In this document: positions 38,836 to 51,110 of the stretch, piece after piece
Numbering within the stretch: position 1 is the stretch's first letter
Layout of the letters: each line of letters opens with the position of its first letter
Assembly (NCBI RefSeq): GCF_030272615.1
Contig: NC_081414.1
Span: forward strand, 337,384,502-337,448,501
Direction of reading: 5' to 3'
Source of the DNA: Cryptomeria japonica
Lineage: Eukaryota; Streptophyta; Pinopsida; Cupressales; Cupressaceae
Length of the DNA: 64,000 nucleotides
The notes under the pieces: generated by a model
What the model saw: only the letters and a program-made list of their open reading frames with translations
The model's database searches: none
Told to the model about the DNA's origin: nothing
Made by a program: the position numbers and the translations under genes

Positions 38836-39632
38836 TACACACACGAGAATAAAAATGGTTTTGTATTGATAGGGATTTTCCTAGGTCAAACCTTGGGTTG
38901 GAATTAACCCTTGCATGAAATAGATAAATTGAAATGGAAAGCTCTAAAGTAAAATACTAAATGTTATACCTCAAGCTTGTTGTAGTTGATCATGGTGATG
39001 ATGCAATGCTCTTTGAATGTGATCACAAGTGTTGATGCAATAACATGACACGACAAGACCTAAAAATAATCAATCATGAAAAACATGCTTGCATGAAGAT
39101 TGTTGTAACTTGTTGCTCCACAATGCTTAGAACTAAAGAATGCTTGAAGGATATGGTGGGATGAAATGATCTCTCCTTGATATGCTACAATATGCTTATG
39201 ATTGGAATGCTTGAGGATTATCAAAATGAATTGAAAGGATGCTCTTATATAGGTTTCTCAATGTATGTCATAAATTGGTTCAATCTCCAACGATCATATT
39301 AAAATATCAGGATCAAGGATCAATTGTTGAGAATCGAGAACCAACATAATTAAAAATTGGCCCTTTTTAGAGGGACAAGGACGCCTAGTGCCCTTGACCA
39401 CTAGGAAAAGGGTACCTATCATCTGTGTCCACCTAAAAAAGGGTGAATCAAGGATGGCTTTGGTGCACTTAAGTGCAAAAAAGAGATCTAGATCACCATG
39501 TGATCATATGTTGACAATTTTGCAATACAGAGGCCATAAATATTCTCGAATATGAACTAGGAGGAGACACACTAAGACAAGGGCACAAAAAGGAGTACAA
39601 AATTGAAAGGGGATACAATTTACGACACTACA
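38836..39632 (-). mobile_element. Ty3-gypsy-like LTR, copy 1 (about 797 bp)
   Basis: On the minus strand it begins TGTAGTGTCGTAAATTG and ends near GTGTGTGTA. A TATA-like box (CTATATAAGAGCATCC) lies near 39238-39253. The second copy is at 44880-45581. Outside its start lies GTGGGGGCTAAA, a polypurine tract, and the leader lies on the other side, so it sits between the end of one internal region and the start of another. Gypsy rather than copia is inferred from the gag relic beside copy 2. Confidence 0.75.
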
Positions 39633-39893
39633 TTTAGCCCCCACTTTAGCAGGAGTATGAGTCTACACTCATACTCATACTCATGGTAAAGGAGAAGAAG
39701 AGAGAGAGAGAGAGGGGGGGGGGGGGGGATACAATTTATGACACTACATTTAGCCCCCACTTTAGCGAGAGTATGAGTCTACATTCATACTCATGGTAAA
39801 AGGGGGAGAGAGAGGGGGGGGGATACAATTTATGACACTACATTTAACCCCCACTTCAATGTGAGTATGATTCTACACTCATACTGAGTGTAA

Positions 39894-39927
<34 letters not shown>

Positions 39928-39930
39928 ACC
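39609..39930. repeat. Three tandem units of LTR start plus polypurine tract
   Basis: GATACAATTTA(C/T)GACACTACA and TTTA(G/A)CCCCCACTT, then CTACA(C/T)TCATACTCATGG-like words, recur three times (about 39612, 39729 and 39822). (GA)n and G-runs end each unit. Each unit carries the first 24 bases of the LTR and the neighbouring polypurine tract. Confidence 0.85.
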
Positions 39931-40239
39931 AAATTTGAGGAAACAAGTCCCCAAGCTTAGATCTTAACTCACGCAATCACATACAAGGGCACACAAAACA
40001 AAGAAAAAATAAAGCAAAGCTACACAAAAGGCAAAGGGCAAACAAAGACAAAAGACACAAAAAAGGGTAAATACTAAAAACAAAGGCTCGAAGTCAACTA
40101 GTTGAAAGGACCTCGATAACCAAAATGTTCCAATCGCTTGTATCATTCTCAAAATGCTATTGCAAGATGACAAGCAATCGCATGGAAAGAGAAAGAGAAT
40201 ACATCAATTGATGAGATAAGAAACCATGATCCAATGACT

Positions 40240-40635
40240 AGCAAGGTGTGTTATGCTATGGGTTCATGGGAGAAAAAGGAAGGACACAGATTCCACAGGC
40301 CAACAAGTTGAGTTATGCTAGGTGATCCATGAAAGGGAGAAGGAAGGAGCACGTATTCCATAGGCTAACAAGTTGTGTTATGCTAGGTAATCTATGAAAG
40401 CACGAATTCTATGAGACAACAAGTTGTGTTAAGTTGTGTGATCCATGTGGAAAGGAAAGGAAGAGTCAAAATGTCTAGCAAGTTGTGTTATGCTAGTCAA
40501 CTCATCTTGAAAAAGGAAAGGAAGAGTCAAATGGTATAGCAAGTTGTGTTAAGCTAGTCAGCTCATCCTAAAAAAGGAAAGAAAGAGTCAAAAGGTCTAG
40601 CAAGTTGTATATGCTAGTCAACTCATCCTAAAAAT
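40240..40635. repeat. Tandem array of about 60-75-bp units
   Basis: AGCAAGTTGTGTTATGCTAG and GGAAAGGAAGAGTCAAA recur in about seven degenerate units, the last three being most alike. No frame is supported. Confidence 0.8.
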
Positions 40636-40637
40636 TT

Positions 40638-41582
40638 GTAGAACACAATTTTGCTACTAAGAGGGGGGTGAATCAATAGTAGACAAAATTTAGATCCTTA
40701 ATTGATTAACCCTTTTCAATAAATTGATTAAATACTTTAAACTGAATTCTGAAATAAAAGCAATTTAAAAGTGAAGCCCAAAGAAGATGCACCACACTAT
40801 GAGCCCAATGCACAAGAAAATACATGGAAACTCAAGATGGGAAAACCACACTGAGAAATGCTGCTGGAATCTAAATTCCCAATCCAGAGCCTCACAGTTA
40901 AAAAAATTTACAAAATTTCAAGGCACCAAGCCCGAGGAATCACCAAATTTCAAATCAAAGCACCACCTTTTTAAAATCACAATTCAACAATTTGAGCAAC
41001 AACTCAGTACTCCTAAAACACCAATTTTATGAATGTAACAATTAGAAAATATTACTAATTTCAACTTCAGTAGCACCACATTTTACAACAGTTGAAACAT
41101 AAGAACAACCTTTACAATCTGAAACTTCTTACAACCTAAGACCTGCAAAAAAAACTTCTCTACGAAGAATATTGTCAACTGTCACAATAATCTACAAATC
41201 TGAATTGATCTAAAACTGTTTGAGATGAGATATGTATATAAGTTTGAAGAGAATGTCTTGTCAAAACAATGGTGTGTTAAATTGCAATCTGTGTTATATT
41301 TTGGAACTTCACACTTCTTGTATTCTCATGCACCACAAAGATTGTTCTTAACATATTTCTTATCACAATCAATGGATTTATACTGCATGCATTGTTTGAA
41401 AAAATTAGAAAATACTTCTTCCTTTCCCGTGTATCAAAGTCACCATCTACACACATCATCATCATCTTCAAAATAGACACCACTATATATAAAAACAAGC
41501 TTGTACCAGGTCATAACTGAATTAGTTTCAACAGTTTTAATGATTTAGTTGTCATGGTTATAACTGTTGTCTTGGTCTAACA
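40638..41582 (-). mobile_element. Copia (Sirevirus-like) LTR, minus strand
   Basis: The plus strand starts TGTAGAACA and carries AGAGGGGGGTGAATC 30 bp inside, then GGAAACTCAAGATGGGAAAA at about 40825. The other border is placed at GTCTAACA (41582), so the minus-strand LTR starts TGTTAGACC. The C-run motif near the LTR end is shared with four other LTRs in this window. No primer-binding site lies left of it, so it is a 3' or solo LTR. Borders are moderately sure. Confidence 0.6.
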
Positions 41583-43120
41583 TTTTTCTTCTTATTTGCA
41601 TTCGATACTCTTCATAAGAAACAAAAATAAGTATTTTCATTAAAGAATAATGAATGTGATTTCCAGTCAAATTATGAACTATTTAAGACAGTTAGAACCT
41701 ACCCTTAACTACTTATCTTCCTTACAAACTATCACTCATGGCTCTCCATTTATAAATTCTTTAGTTTGAAGAGGGTAAACAATAAACCAATCATGAGATA
41801 CTTGTCCATGAATGAAAGTTTGTTTACTTACATCGATCAGAATAGAATAATGTATGGTAACAATCTAATCCTTACTAAATCTGTAGAATAGACTGTCATG
41901 CAGTTTGTTCACCATATTAATTATTTTTACTGTTTGTGTTCTCTTAGTAGATCAAGATTAAAAATCAACATATCTACAATATTAGACTTGCAGAAGTAAT
42001 GGGAGATGAGATGCAACATGAACCACGTAAACTCCACAATCTAAAGTATGTACCCTGCCAAATAAAAACCCTTCAAATAGATTCAAAATGATTCTTTACA
42101 AGTATATTAATAGAAATACAATTGACTACAATGACAAACAACTCTGCTAACAAAAGTTTGTTAAACAAAGCTTCTTTTTGCAAACAACTGCAAAAAAGGT
42201 GTTATTGGTACATGACAACAAGGATAACCAAACAAAGCATTTTCTGTGAGAAAGTCAGCAAAATAACAAGGATCTACAAATTAAAAAAGGGTAACCAAAT
42301 AAATCCTGTTGTTTGTAATTAGATCCTACAACATTGAATAAGGATAACCAAACAAAGTTCATTGTTTGTGAGGAAATCATACAAAATGCAACTACAAATT
42401 AAGAAACAAGGAGGCCACATATATGCCCCCCCTTAAGATGTCAACATAGCTCTATGTTGATGTCCTAAGGTAGAAAGAAACACAACAAGTATAAACATCA
42501 TCTTCACTAAGGAGATATCTTGTAAGCAACAATGTGGATACATTCCATGAGAAAGAAGGCATTGCTCTTTGAAGTAAGGAAGAGATAATTGTAAAAGAGA
42601 TATCTTGCAACAAGTGAAAGGGGATCATTTTGAGGGATGCATAATGAAAGGAGAAAGAGATATTTTCTAAAGACATCTACCTCTAAGAGGAGATATTTTT
42701 TTTAAAATAACATCTTTGACCAAGGAGAGGAGAAAGGAAGACAAGGATGCACTTTCAACACCAAAAAGAGATCATTTATAAAAATAATTTCAAGCAAAGA
42801 AGGGATCCTAAACCAAGGATGCACAGCTCCAAGCAAGGGTAAAATCCATATAAAGGACAAACAATTATATGCAAGAAAGGAGATTTGTATAAAAGGTGTC
42901 ACTCAGTAAAGGAAAAGTGAGTCCTTGGAAAGAGAGAATATTGAAACATTACCCATGCTCCCCAAGCATGGAGACAAGAATAAGAAGGATATTATGTTGC
43001 TAGCCAAGTATGATTGCACATGAAATTGCACCACCATGAATGACAAAGAGCCCCCAAAAGGGAAGCTACTAATGTCACATAGTGAGAAGCAACATAATAG
43101 GGATAGGAGTGCTAATTATC
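41583..43120. other. Decayed retroelement interior, nothing named
   Basis: A run of degenerate AGATATCTTG/AGGAGATAT words at 42500-42700 hints at short tandem repeats. No protein motif recognised. Confidence 0.35.
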
Positions 43121-43126
43121 TGACAT

Positions 43127-43981
43127 TTATATGGTACCATTATCAATAAGTGGTTGAATTTCACATTCAAAATTCAGACATTCATTGGTAAAATGGTCAT
43201 GGATTTGATGATATGTGCAAAAAGGAGTATTATCTTGATTTGGTTTATAATTCTTTATTTGTTTTCCTAAATAAAGGGAGATTATTTGAGCTATATGAAG
43301 GTTAAGATAAATGTCCTCTTGTTGTGATGAGGGAGTGTATCTTATGCCTTCTTTAGTGTATTTTGAAAGAGGATCTATAGGGATACTAATTCCTTGTTCC
43401 ATCTTTCCAAGACCTTGTCAAATATCATGTCATAGTCAACCTCATAATGTGTTTTCAAATGTGAAGGGGAAGGGCTTTCATTATAGACCTCATTGAATTT
43501 TGTTTTGTAAGTACTCCTTGAAGGTTCACCCAGATGAATAGATGAAGGAGAAGGTTTTTTGTGGGGAGAATCTTATTTCTCTCATCATTATTCATGTCCA
43601 CTTTGTTAGGTGGGGAAGAAGTATTCTCATCATCTAAATCTTCATCTTTACTCAATGTTATGTTAAGAGATAATCATGAATAAAATGTGTAACACTATCA
43701 TGTCTCAAAATATGTTGATGATTAAGATAAGCTCTTGGAGAACAAGAAGGATATAATATGCTAAGATTAACATGCTTACCTTGTCCCTCTTACACCAAAG
43801 TACATTTGTGAGAAGAGGATTCATCATCACTCTTCAATGTTGCATCTCCATTGGAGAGATCATTGATAGGAGCATTAACTCTTTCCTCGTGATTAAAAGA
43901 TACTTTGGGAGAGGTACAAGTATGATTCATTTCGATGTCATCTCTAGGATTAGCAAGGGTACTATTTGAAACATCTACCAA
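43127..43981 (-). pseudogene. Gypsy gag relic with CCHC-like motif
   Basis: Three broken frames. The left one (43127-43402) reads CTYHQIHDHFTNECLNFECE, then IQPLIDNGTI, which resembles the C-terminal gag pattern C-x-YHQ-x3-H-x4-C ...LI..G.I of plant gypsy elements. The right ones (43455-43655, 43790-43981) are Asp/Glu/Asn-rich. It lies downstream of the LTR and leader at 44345-45581 on the same strand, so all belong to one element. Pol is missing. Confidence 0.65.
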
Positions 43982-44344
43982 AGTTTTGATTTAATCCAAA
44001 CATTTGATTGAGTTGTTTAAAAATATCATCATATAGCAACATGAAATTAGTATGAAAGCTTTAAGAAATGAATTGAATGTAGGAAAAATATTTGAAACCC
44101 TCATAATGTAATACATTAAAGTGGTATGAATGAATGCAAGAAACATGAAGTGAAAGAAGCTAATATCTAACACATGATTTTGGTAAATATAGCTAATAAG
44201 CATTGTAATCACATGTGAAATAGCAAGCCAAACAAATTTTGTAAATTTCATTATGAAAAATAAAATTTGAAAACACCCAATCAAAAATATTCAAAATGTT
44301 AGAAGCTTTGTGTTCACCAAAATGTATGGTGGTGGAAATAAGAG

Positions 44345-44879
44345 GATTCACTGGTTTAGTTATCTAAACAAGGAACTGAACTAATTTCCAACCAAAATAC
44401 ATTAAAGGGGGAAAGTATGATCCAATAGGTTCAACCTCAAATCTATGAATGAAAAGGTTGAACACATAAATTGGATTCCACTCTCCTCTTTTGTTTGAGT
44501 TGAAACTGAATAATTGAATATGAGAACTAGGGTTGATGATGTAAAATTGACAATGATTAGCATGTACAGAGGTTCAAAATAGATATGTAGACATGAAGCA
44601 TAGATTTGGAAATGGGAAGCAGAGAACCTATGATTGAAATATGGACTAAAAAACCTAGGATAATGCCTCCTTGTCCAAAACTCTTAGATGCAAACAAATG
44701 AAATATTGTTGGAATCGGGATGTCGCTTTGAGTATCTCCCTAAAAATTTGTCAAAAAGGTGTTGGACATTGTTCACCGATTGGTAGTATCTAGGGTTCTT
44801 CAATTATTCAAAATTAGGTCATGTGCATCTTAGTTTCCTCTTTTTAGATCTATATTTATTGTCTTCAGATCTTGTCACC
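44345..44879 (-). other. Gypsy leader, copy 2
   Basis: Homologous to 38310-38835, uninterrupted, and extends left through TGTATGGTGGTGGAAATA (44321-44338). It connects the LTR with the gag relic. Confidence 0.75.
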
Positions 44880-45581
44880 TGTACACACGAGAAAAGAAAA
44901 ATGGTGTTGTGTTGATAGAGGTTTTCCTAGGTCAAACCCTAGGTAATGAAATAGATAAATTGAAATGGAAAGCTCTAAAGTAAAATACTAAATGTTATAC
45001 CTCAAACTTGTTGTAGTTGATGATGGTGATTGTGCAATGCTCTTTGAATGTGTCACAAGTAATGATGCAATAACATGACATGACAATACCTAAAAAGAAT
45101 CAATCATGTAAAACAAGCTTACATGAAGATTGTTGCAACTTACTCCTCCATAATGCTTAGATCTAAAGAATGCTTGAAGGATATGGTGGGATGAAATGAT
45201 GTCTCATTGATATGCTATAATATTCTTGTGATTGGAATGCTTGAGGATTATGAGAATGAATTGAAAGGATGCTCTTATATAGGGTTCTCAAGGTATTTCG
45301 TAAATTAGGACAACTTCCAATGATCACATTGAAATATCGGGGTCGAGGTTCAATTGGCGAGAGTCGAGCACTGACATATTTAAACATGGGCCCTTTTTGG
45401 AGGAATAAGGGCACCTAGTGACAAGGTGCCCTTGTCACTCAAAAAGGGGTGAATCAAGGATGGCTCTAGTGCAGTACAAAGGCTAAAAATATGCTTGGAT
45501 AAGTGCTCGGATGAGACACACTAAGGCAAGGCCACAAAAAGTAGTGTAAAATTGTAAGGGGTTATCATTTATGACACTACA
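44880..45581 (-). mobile_element. Ty3-gypsy-like 5' LTR, copy 2 (702 bp)
   Basis: Minus strand TGTAGTGTCATAAATG...GTGTGTACA, with a TATA-like box near 45270-45285. No polypurine tract lies to its right, so it is the 5' LTR of the element whose gag relic is at 43127-43981. It has about 95 bp fewer than copy 1 because of small deletions. Confidence 0.78.
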
Positions 45582-45825
45582 TTATCGAATTTCATTATAA
45601 TCAAATATAATGAGTTATATGTCAAAATTTGTCTCCCAACCTCTCCATATGTAATCATATTGTTTGTTTCATGCTTAAAGACTCCTAGAAAAAAGGTCAA
45701 CTCCTAGGAACACCTTAAAGAAACACAAATCTACAAGATCAAATTCTCAAAAAATCACAAGCACAAGCGTTCGATGTATAAAATATGTATGGTTTCATAT
45801 TAGGTTGACCAAAATGATGAAACTC

Positions 45826-46577
45826 GTGTAACTCTTATTTAATAAGTGACAAAATAATGATAGTGAGTGTGATATTTTTTTAATATCTACAATAAAAATA
45901 AGATTTACTTATAAACCACTCCATTTGGATCAAAAGATGTGTAATTTGTTCAAATAGAATTAATTGCAAACGAGCGATGAATAACATGACTGAATATAAA
46001 CAATCATAAATAACAAATTGATAAACCATTTTAGTGTAGAAACCCAAAAGATATCTCTAAGCGACTAAAAATGTCAAAATCCAAATGCAACAACTATAAA
46101 ACAAACACACTCCCAATAAATAAGATAACAAAGCACACACAAAAGGGATAGCAAACCAAAACTATGCATAAGGAGGGAGCAAAGTATTGAGAAAGGTGTT
46201 TGTAACTCTTTTTAATAAATGATAAAATTATGGTAGTGAATGCAATATGTTTATAATGTTTGCAATAAAAGTAAGAGTTCCCTATAAACCATTCCATTTG
46301 AATAAAAAGATGTGTAATTTGTTCAAATAGAATTAATTGCAAGCAAGTAATGAATAACATGATTGAATATAAACAATCATAAACAGAAAATTGATAAAGC
46401 ATAACTCTGGCAAACCAAAAGACAACACTAAGCAAATAAAAACACAAGTATCCAATTGCAGCAACTCTAAATCAAACACACTCCCAACAAAAAGGATAAT
46501 AAAGCACAGACCAAAGGGAAAACAAGCCAAAATTATGCATGAAGATAGAGCAAAGTATTGAGAAAGGTATTTATTTG
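45826..46577. repeat. Tandem duplication, about 375-bp unit
   Basis: Copy 1 (45826-46198) and copy 2 (46199-46577) share AAGATGTGTAATTTGTTC, AATAGAATTAATTGCAA, GAATATAAACAATCATAAA and GAGCAAAGTATTGAGAAAGG. Identity is about 85% by eye. Both lie outside any gene. Confidence 0.9.
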
Positions 46578-48980
46578 TGAGTTGCCATGTTTAAATGCAA
46601 CCACTATGGCTTGGTGATTATTGTCATGTGTATATGTTGTTATGACATGTGTAAAATTAGTCTTATATTTAACTTAGTCAAGTGGGCATCGATTGCACTT
46701 TTTAAAGACAGTGCAATCATAAATAACCTCAACAAACATGACACGACTAGGTTGTCACAAAGTTGTATAAGTGTAAAACAATGGACAATTAGCATAGTGC
46801 CAACCATGAAGTTGTAGATCATTAAGGATACTATCACATGGATAACACTACGAACATTAAATATAGAAAAGTAATTGTTATGAGGAATTTCTTCATCATA
46901 GGAGAATAAACTCTAACATGAACCATCTCCACAAAAGTATCTAAAAGAGAATGGGGAAATGAATTAACATGTAGTGCGTTTATAAAATCTCTATCTACAT
47001 AATTTTGAGTCATAGAATTAGTAAGATGCTTGGTAGTTGTTAATCTATATATTGTTAGTTTGAGTATGTGAAGGAAAAGTTTATGAATAATTGTTTTCAT
47101 TATTAGCATCATCAATTATATAACATTATTATCTAACAAACCATGTATCTTGTATTTTAGAGTAATATAAATTTGTGTGATACTACTAATAAGTCTTCTA
47201 GAGAGATAAATTGGACAAATTATATGAAAGGTTGACATATTAGCATACAATAGACTTTTAAGCACGTAATTTAGTGTTCCTTCAATCTTGTAAATTTTCT
47301 AGTAATTTGAGGCTTAAGGAAATATCATAAGAAGTAGCCATGTCATTAACATTAGATTTGATTTCTTTCTTGTTAAATTCCTTTTCAAAAGGTATAGGAC
47401 TTATGAAATTTGATAGAATAAAGTATAGAAGATGTATTGTATGATCCATATTTCAAACCACTAAAAGCAAGAAATTTAAGTTCAGCATTTCTCAACATTA
47501 TCACAAATGTCAACGAAGGAAGCATAATCTTTTAAATAAGCCTTGCCTTGAATAGAAGATACCATCTTATAATGAAAATACTTTGTAATTCATTATAAAA
47601 AGATGTTTTTATTGTAGTATAAAAAGATTGAGATTGAATGACATAATCACTGATGCATCCTAAGCATAAAAAATTTGTGGAAAACATCATTTTTTGATCC
47701 ATATTCACTAGGAAATGGTTAGGAAAGTTGTAGCTAGTTGTTAAAAAGAATGGATAGAACCAATAACATAACCATTAACTAGTGCAATATCTAAGAGCGA
47801 GAGGACATAGCTTAGCCAAAATTTTACGATCAAAAGCATAATCTAAGCATATAGCATTAAAGTCTTGCAAATGAGTATAGTGTCACATGTACTATGGTAC
47901 AACTCAAAAGTGAAGTGGCACAAAAGCAACAAGTAGCGGATAGGTCACAATTGCAAATGCAACAGACATGCAATATGGAATAAACTTTCTTCTCAACCCT
48001 ATCTAGCTTTTGCAAAAGTGCATAAGAGTGGAACTTGGAATAGCAATGGTAGAGGTAACATGGCTAACATTTGAGGGAAGATAAAGTGGGTCAAAAATAA
48101 GAAACATAATATGGCACAAAAGGGATTCCAAAAAGCATTATCAAGGTAAGCAGAAAGTTGTTATACTAGTAAGGTGAGATGATGAATAGCACTAGTGGAT
48201 TAAAAAAAAAGGGGACATTGCTAGTTAGATGAAAGGTAAACATAACACTAGCAAAAGGAGAGGTAATGAATACACTCAAATAAGGAGTATGGGAAGTGAG
48301 TGTCACACTAAAAGTGGTAATATGGGAAGTGAGCACAATTAGGTTATCTACCTTGAGATGATAAGAGAAAAAGTCAATTAAAGCAAAGTGGGTAGGTAAA
48401 AGGGAGGATGTACAATGTAAAAACTTAAAAGTAGGCCATCATAAGAACAACACCATGAAGAATATAAATAACAGAGAGTGCACTTAACAATAAATTACAA
48501 GTAGATGCAACTAGTAATAAAGGAGACATAATCAACAAGCTCTAAACGTAAATGTCCAGTAAATGTCCAATGAAACTTATTCAATCTCGTGATCAATACT
48601 AAATTGTTAATTATAATTAACCTCTCCTCTTGATAAATTAGGGTTTTGATCAAATTTTAGCATAATGAAACCCCTAAAGGATAATCTATGACAACTCAAG
48701 GATAACCATTAATTTTAATCTAAAAAATATAATCAACCTCAAATCTAGAAAATTAGAGAATCAACATACAAATTAAGAAAATAAAATCTCAAGATAGTTT
48801 TAAAAAATATAATCAACCTCAAATCTAGAAAAATATAAAATCAACATACAAATTAGAAAATAAAATCTCAAGGTTGTGTGAAAGATAGGGTTTAATCAAG
48901 GATAACTGTGAACATGAATCTAGAAAATGCAACCAATTTTTAATTTAGAAAAATGGAAAATAAAATCCCCAAGGGGTGTA
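46578..48980. other. Non-coding DNA, possibly decayed coding on the minus strand
   Basis: Minus frames at 46834-47115 and near 47400-47560 have protein-like stretches but no family is recognised and stops are frequent. Confidence 0.3.
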
Positions 48981-49208
48981 AAATAAAAGGTTCACCAATA
49001 TAAGTCAATCCCCAACCATTATTTAACCCTAACCCTTACTCTAACTTAAATATTTTTCTTATAGTCCTAATGTTACCCTAACTCTAATTGAATCCTACTA
49101 GTTGTAATTCAACACTAACCTTAGTTCTCTTGTAACCTTGATTTTACATTAAAACCTTAATTGCACCCTAACTCTAATACTATCTCTAATTCTAATTCTA
49201 ACCCTTAT

Positions 49209-49857
49209 AAATTGTAACCACAATCATATCTTTCTTCAAACCCTAATATATTGTTAAACTTAAGACTAATGAATGTTTAATCTTAACTTTATTGAAACCC
49301 TAACCATAATTTAACCCTAATCCATACCCTAAACATACCTCGTCTTAATTTTAACCTTGACCCTAACTCTATTTTCCTTAATTGGTGAATTGTTATATAG
49401 TGTATTTTATTAATCTCATTATTTTGATATTTTTTTGAAACATTTGTACATAATCTTCATACAAATTATTTTTTATTTTTTTTAAAACAAAAAATATAAT
49501 TATAAATCAAACTAAATAATTTTTTTTATTAACTCTTATAAATTGTAACCACAATCATATCTTTCTTCAAACCCTAATCTCTTAAACTTAACCCTAATGA
49601 ATGTTTAACCTTAACCTTATTGAAACCCTAACCATAATTTAACCCTAATCCATACCTTAAACATATCTCTCATTGTAATTTTAACCTTGACCCTAACTCT
49701 CTTTTTCTTAATTGGTGAATTATTATATAATATATTTTATTATACTCATTATTTTGATATTTTTTAAAAACATTTGTACATAACCTTCACACAAATATTT
49801 TTTTTATTTTTTTTAAAACAAAAAATATAATTATAAATCAAACTAAATAATTTTTAA
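49209..49857. repeat. Tandem duplication, about 330-bp unit
   Basis: Copy 1 (49209-49537) and copy 2 (49538-49857) share ATTGTAACCACAATCATATC, CCATAATTTAACCCTAATCC, TAACCTTGACCCTAACTCT and AAAACAAAAAATATAATTAT. Identity is high, roughly 90%. Confidence 0.9.
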
Positions 49858-49869
49858 AATACACTAGAA

Positions 49870-49899
49870 CCCTAACCCTAACCCTAACCCTAACCCTAA
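49870..49899. repeat. Perfect (CCCTAA)5 interstitial telomere run
   Basis: Five exact plant-type telomere units on the plus strand, directly right of the 330-bp duplication. Confidence 0.95.
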
Positions 49900-50779
49900 C
49901 TTAATCTTAACCCAACTTGTTTATAAAACCATATTCTTAAACATAACCTTAATACTAATTATAATCATAATTGAATGATTTTCTAACTCTAATTGAACCC
50001 TAATTGTAATTGAACCTTTATTGATTACTTTAATGTAACCATAAAAAATATTAGCTATTATAAAATTGATTTAGTTTAAAGATTAAGAGTTATTTTATTT
50101 TATTTTACTTAATAAATATTTAATTTAATTAATTAAAAAATACATAAAAAACTTTTCAAATTAAACAATATATTCAATTCTACTAAATTTACAATTATAA
50201 CTAATAATTTACCACAGAACTAAATGATTTCTTCAAACAAAAATTCAATAAAGATATGCTTCATCTGACGAAATACGAGACCAAAGGGCACGAACTATGA
50301 CAGCAACATGCCCAAAGTTTACCGATACAAAATAGATGCACAGTTATTTACTGATGCAAAATAGATGCACAGTTATTCTCATTTCTTGCTATATTCTTTG
50401 AAGGATTGTTTTCACTCTTAAGTTTACTGCAAGATTGCATTATAAAATTATCTATTTGATAAGAATCTCTAAGAGCTCTGTAAATATAGGAGATCTGCCA
50501 CAGATGCTAGTTTTTTTCTTATCAGTGAAATCAAATGAGCGGAGAATATACTTAAAGAAAAACAATTGAACCTAGAAAGCCAATTCATAGAAATAAACTA
50601 TCAACTAATAGGAAGGCTCAGAAAATTCAAGTATTAATTTCAGAGGCGAATCACACCTCATCTTCGGGAAATTTCTTTCCTCATAGCCTTTTACTTACAT
50701 AAATCCAAACCAGCCGAGAAGTCACACAGAGAAGGAAACGAGTAAGAGAATTTATGAAAACAAATTAAAGAAATATAAT

Positions 50780-51075
50780 ATTTCACAGCTCGCCTCCTCT
50801 GTTCTAGGGTTTAGAAGCCTCCCAGAAAACAAAAGAGTGCACAGTTCGCCTCCTCTATCCTAGGGTTTAGAAGCCTTCAAAGAAAACAAAACAAAAATCG
50901 CTCAGCTCGCCTCCTCTGTTCTAGGGTTTAGAAGCCTTAAAGAAAAATGAAAAAACGAATCGCTCAGCTCGCCTCCTCTGATCTAGAATTTAGAAAGGTT
51001 GCACAGCTCGCCTCCTCTGATCTAGAATTTAGAAAGGTTGCACAGCTCGCCTCCTCTGTTCTAGGGTTCAAGAGC
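50780..51075. repeat. Six-copy minisatellite with GCTCGCCTCCTCTG core
   Basis: The core GCTCGCCTCCTCTG(T/A)TCTAG (with small changes) starts near 50787, 50837, 50904, 50967, 51006 and 51044, spaced about 38-66 bp. Most copies continue into GGTTTAGAAGCC. On the minus strand the units read AAACCCTAG before CAGAGGAGGCGAGC, resembling plant 5' UTR sequence with a telo-box-like AAACCCTA. GC content is above background. Confidence 0.85.
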
Positions 51076-51099
51076 TTCACAGGAAATATGTAGTCCTCT

Positions 51100-51110
51100 G
51101 GTTTTATAAC
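51100..51110 (-). promoter_or_regulatory. Possible TATA box upstream of the minisatellite
   Basis: Minus strand GTTATAAAAC lies 30-35 bp upstream of the first minisatellite unit, with GGGTTAGGGC just before it. This is the arrangement of a promoter firing leftwards into the repeats. No coding frame follows, so any transcript would be non-coding or the gene has been lost. Confidence 0.35.

Larger units (their letters stand above)
48981..50040. repeat. Degenerate CCCTAA-rich (telomere-like) region
   Basis: Words such as ACCCTAA, AACCCTAA and CCTAACTCTAA recur throughout, separated by AT-rich DNA. It reads like an old interstitial telomere-type array that decayed and was then partly duplicated. 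Confidence 0.75.

Noticed and set aside
40240-40635. Possible CRISPR-like array
   Set aside because: Units are degenerate, spacers are not unique, and the window is a plant nuclear genome with retroelements; it is a plain tandem repeat.
49870-49899. Real chromosome end
   Set aside because: Only five perfect units, with degenerate telomere-like and ordinary sequence on both sides; interstitial.
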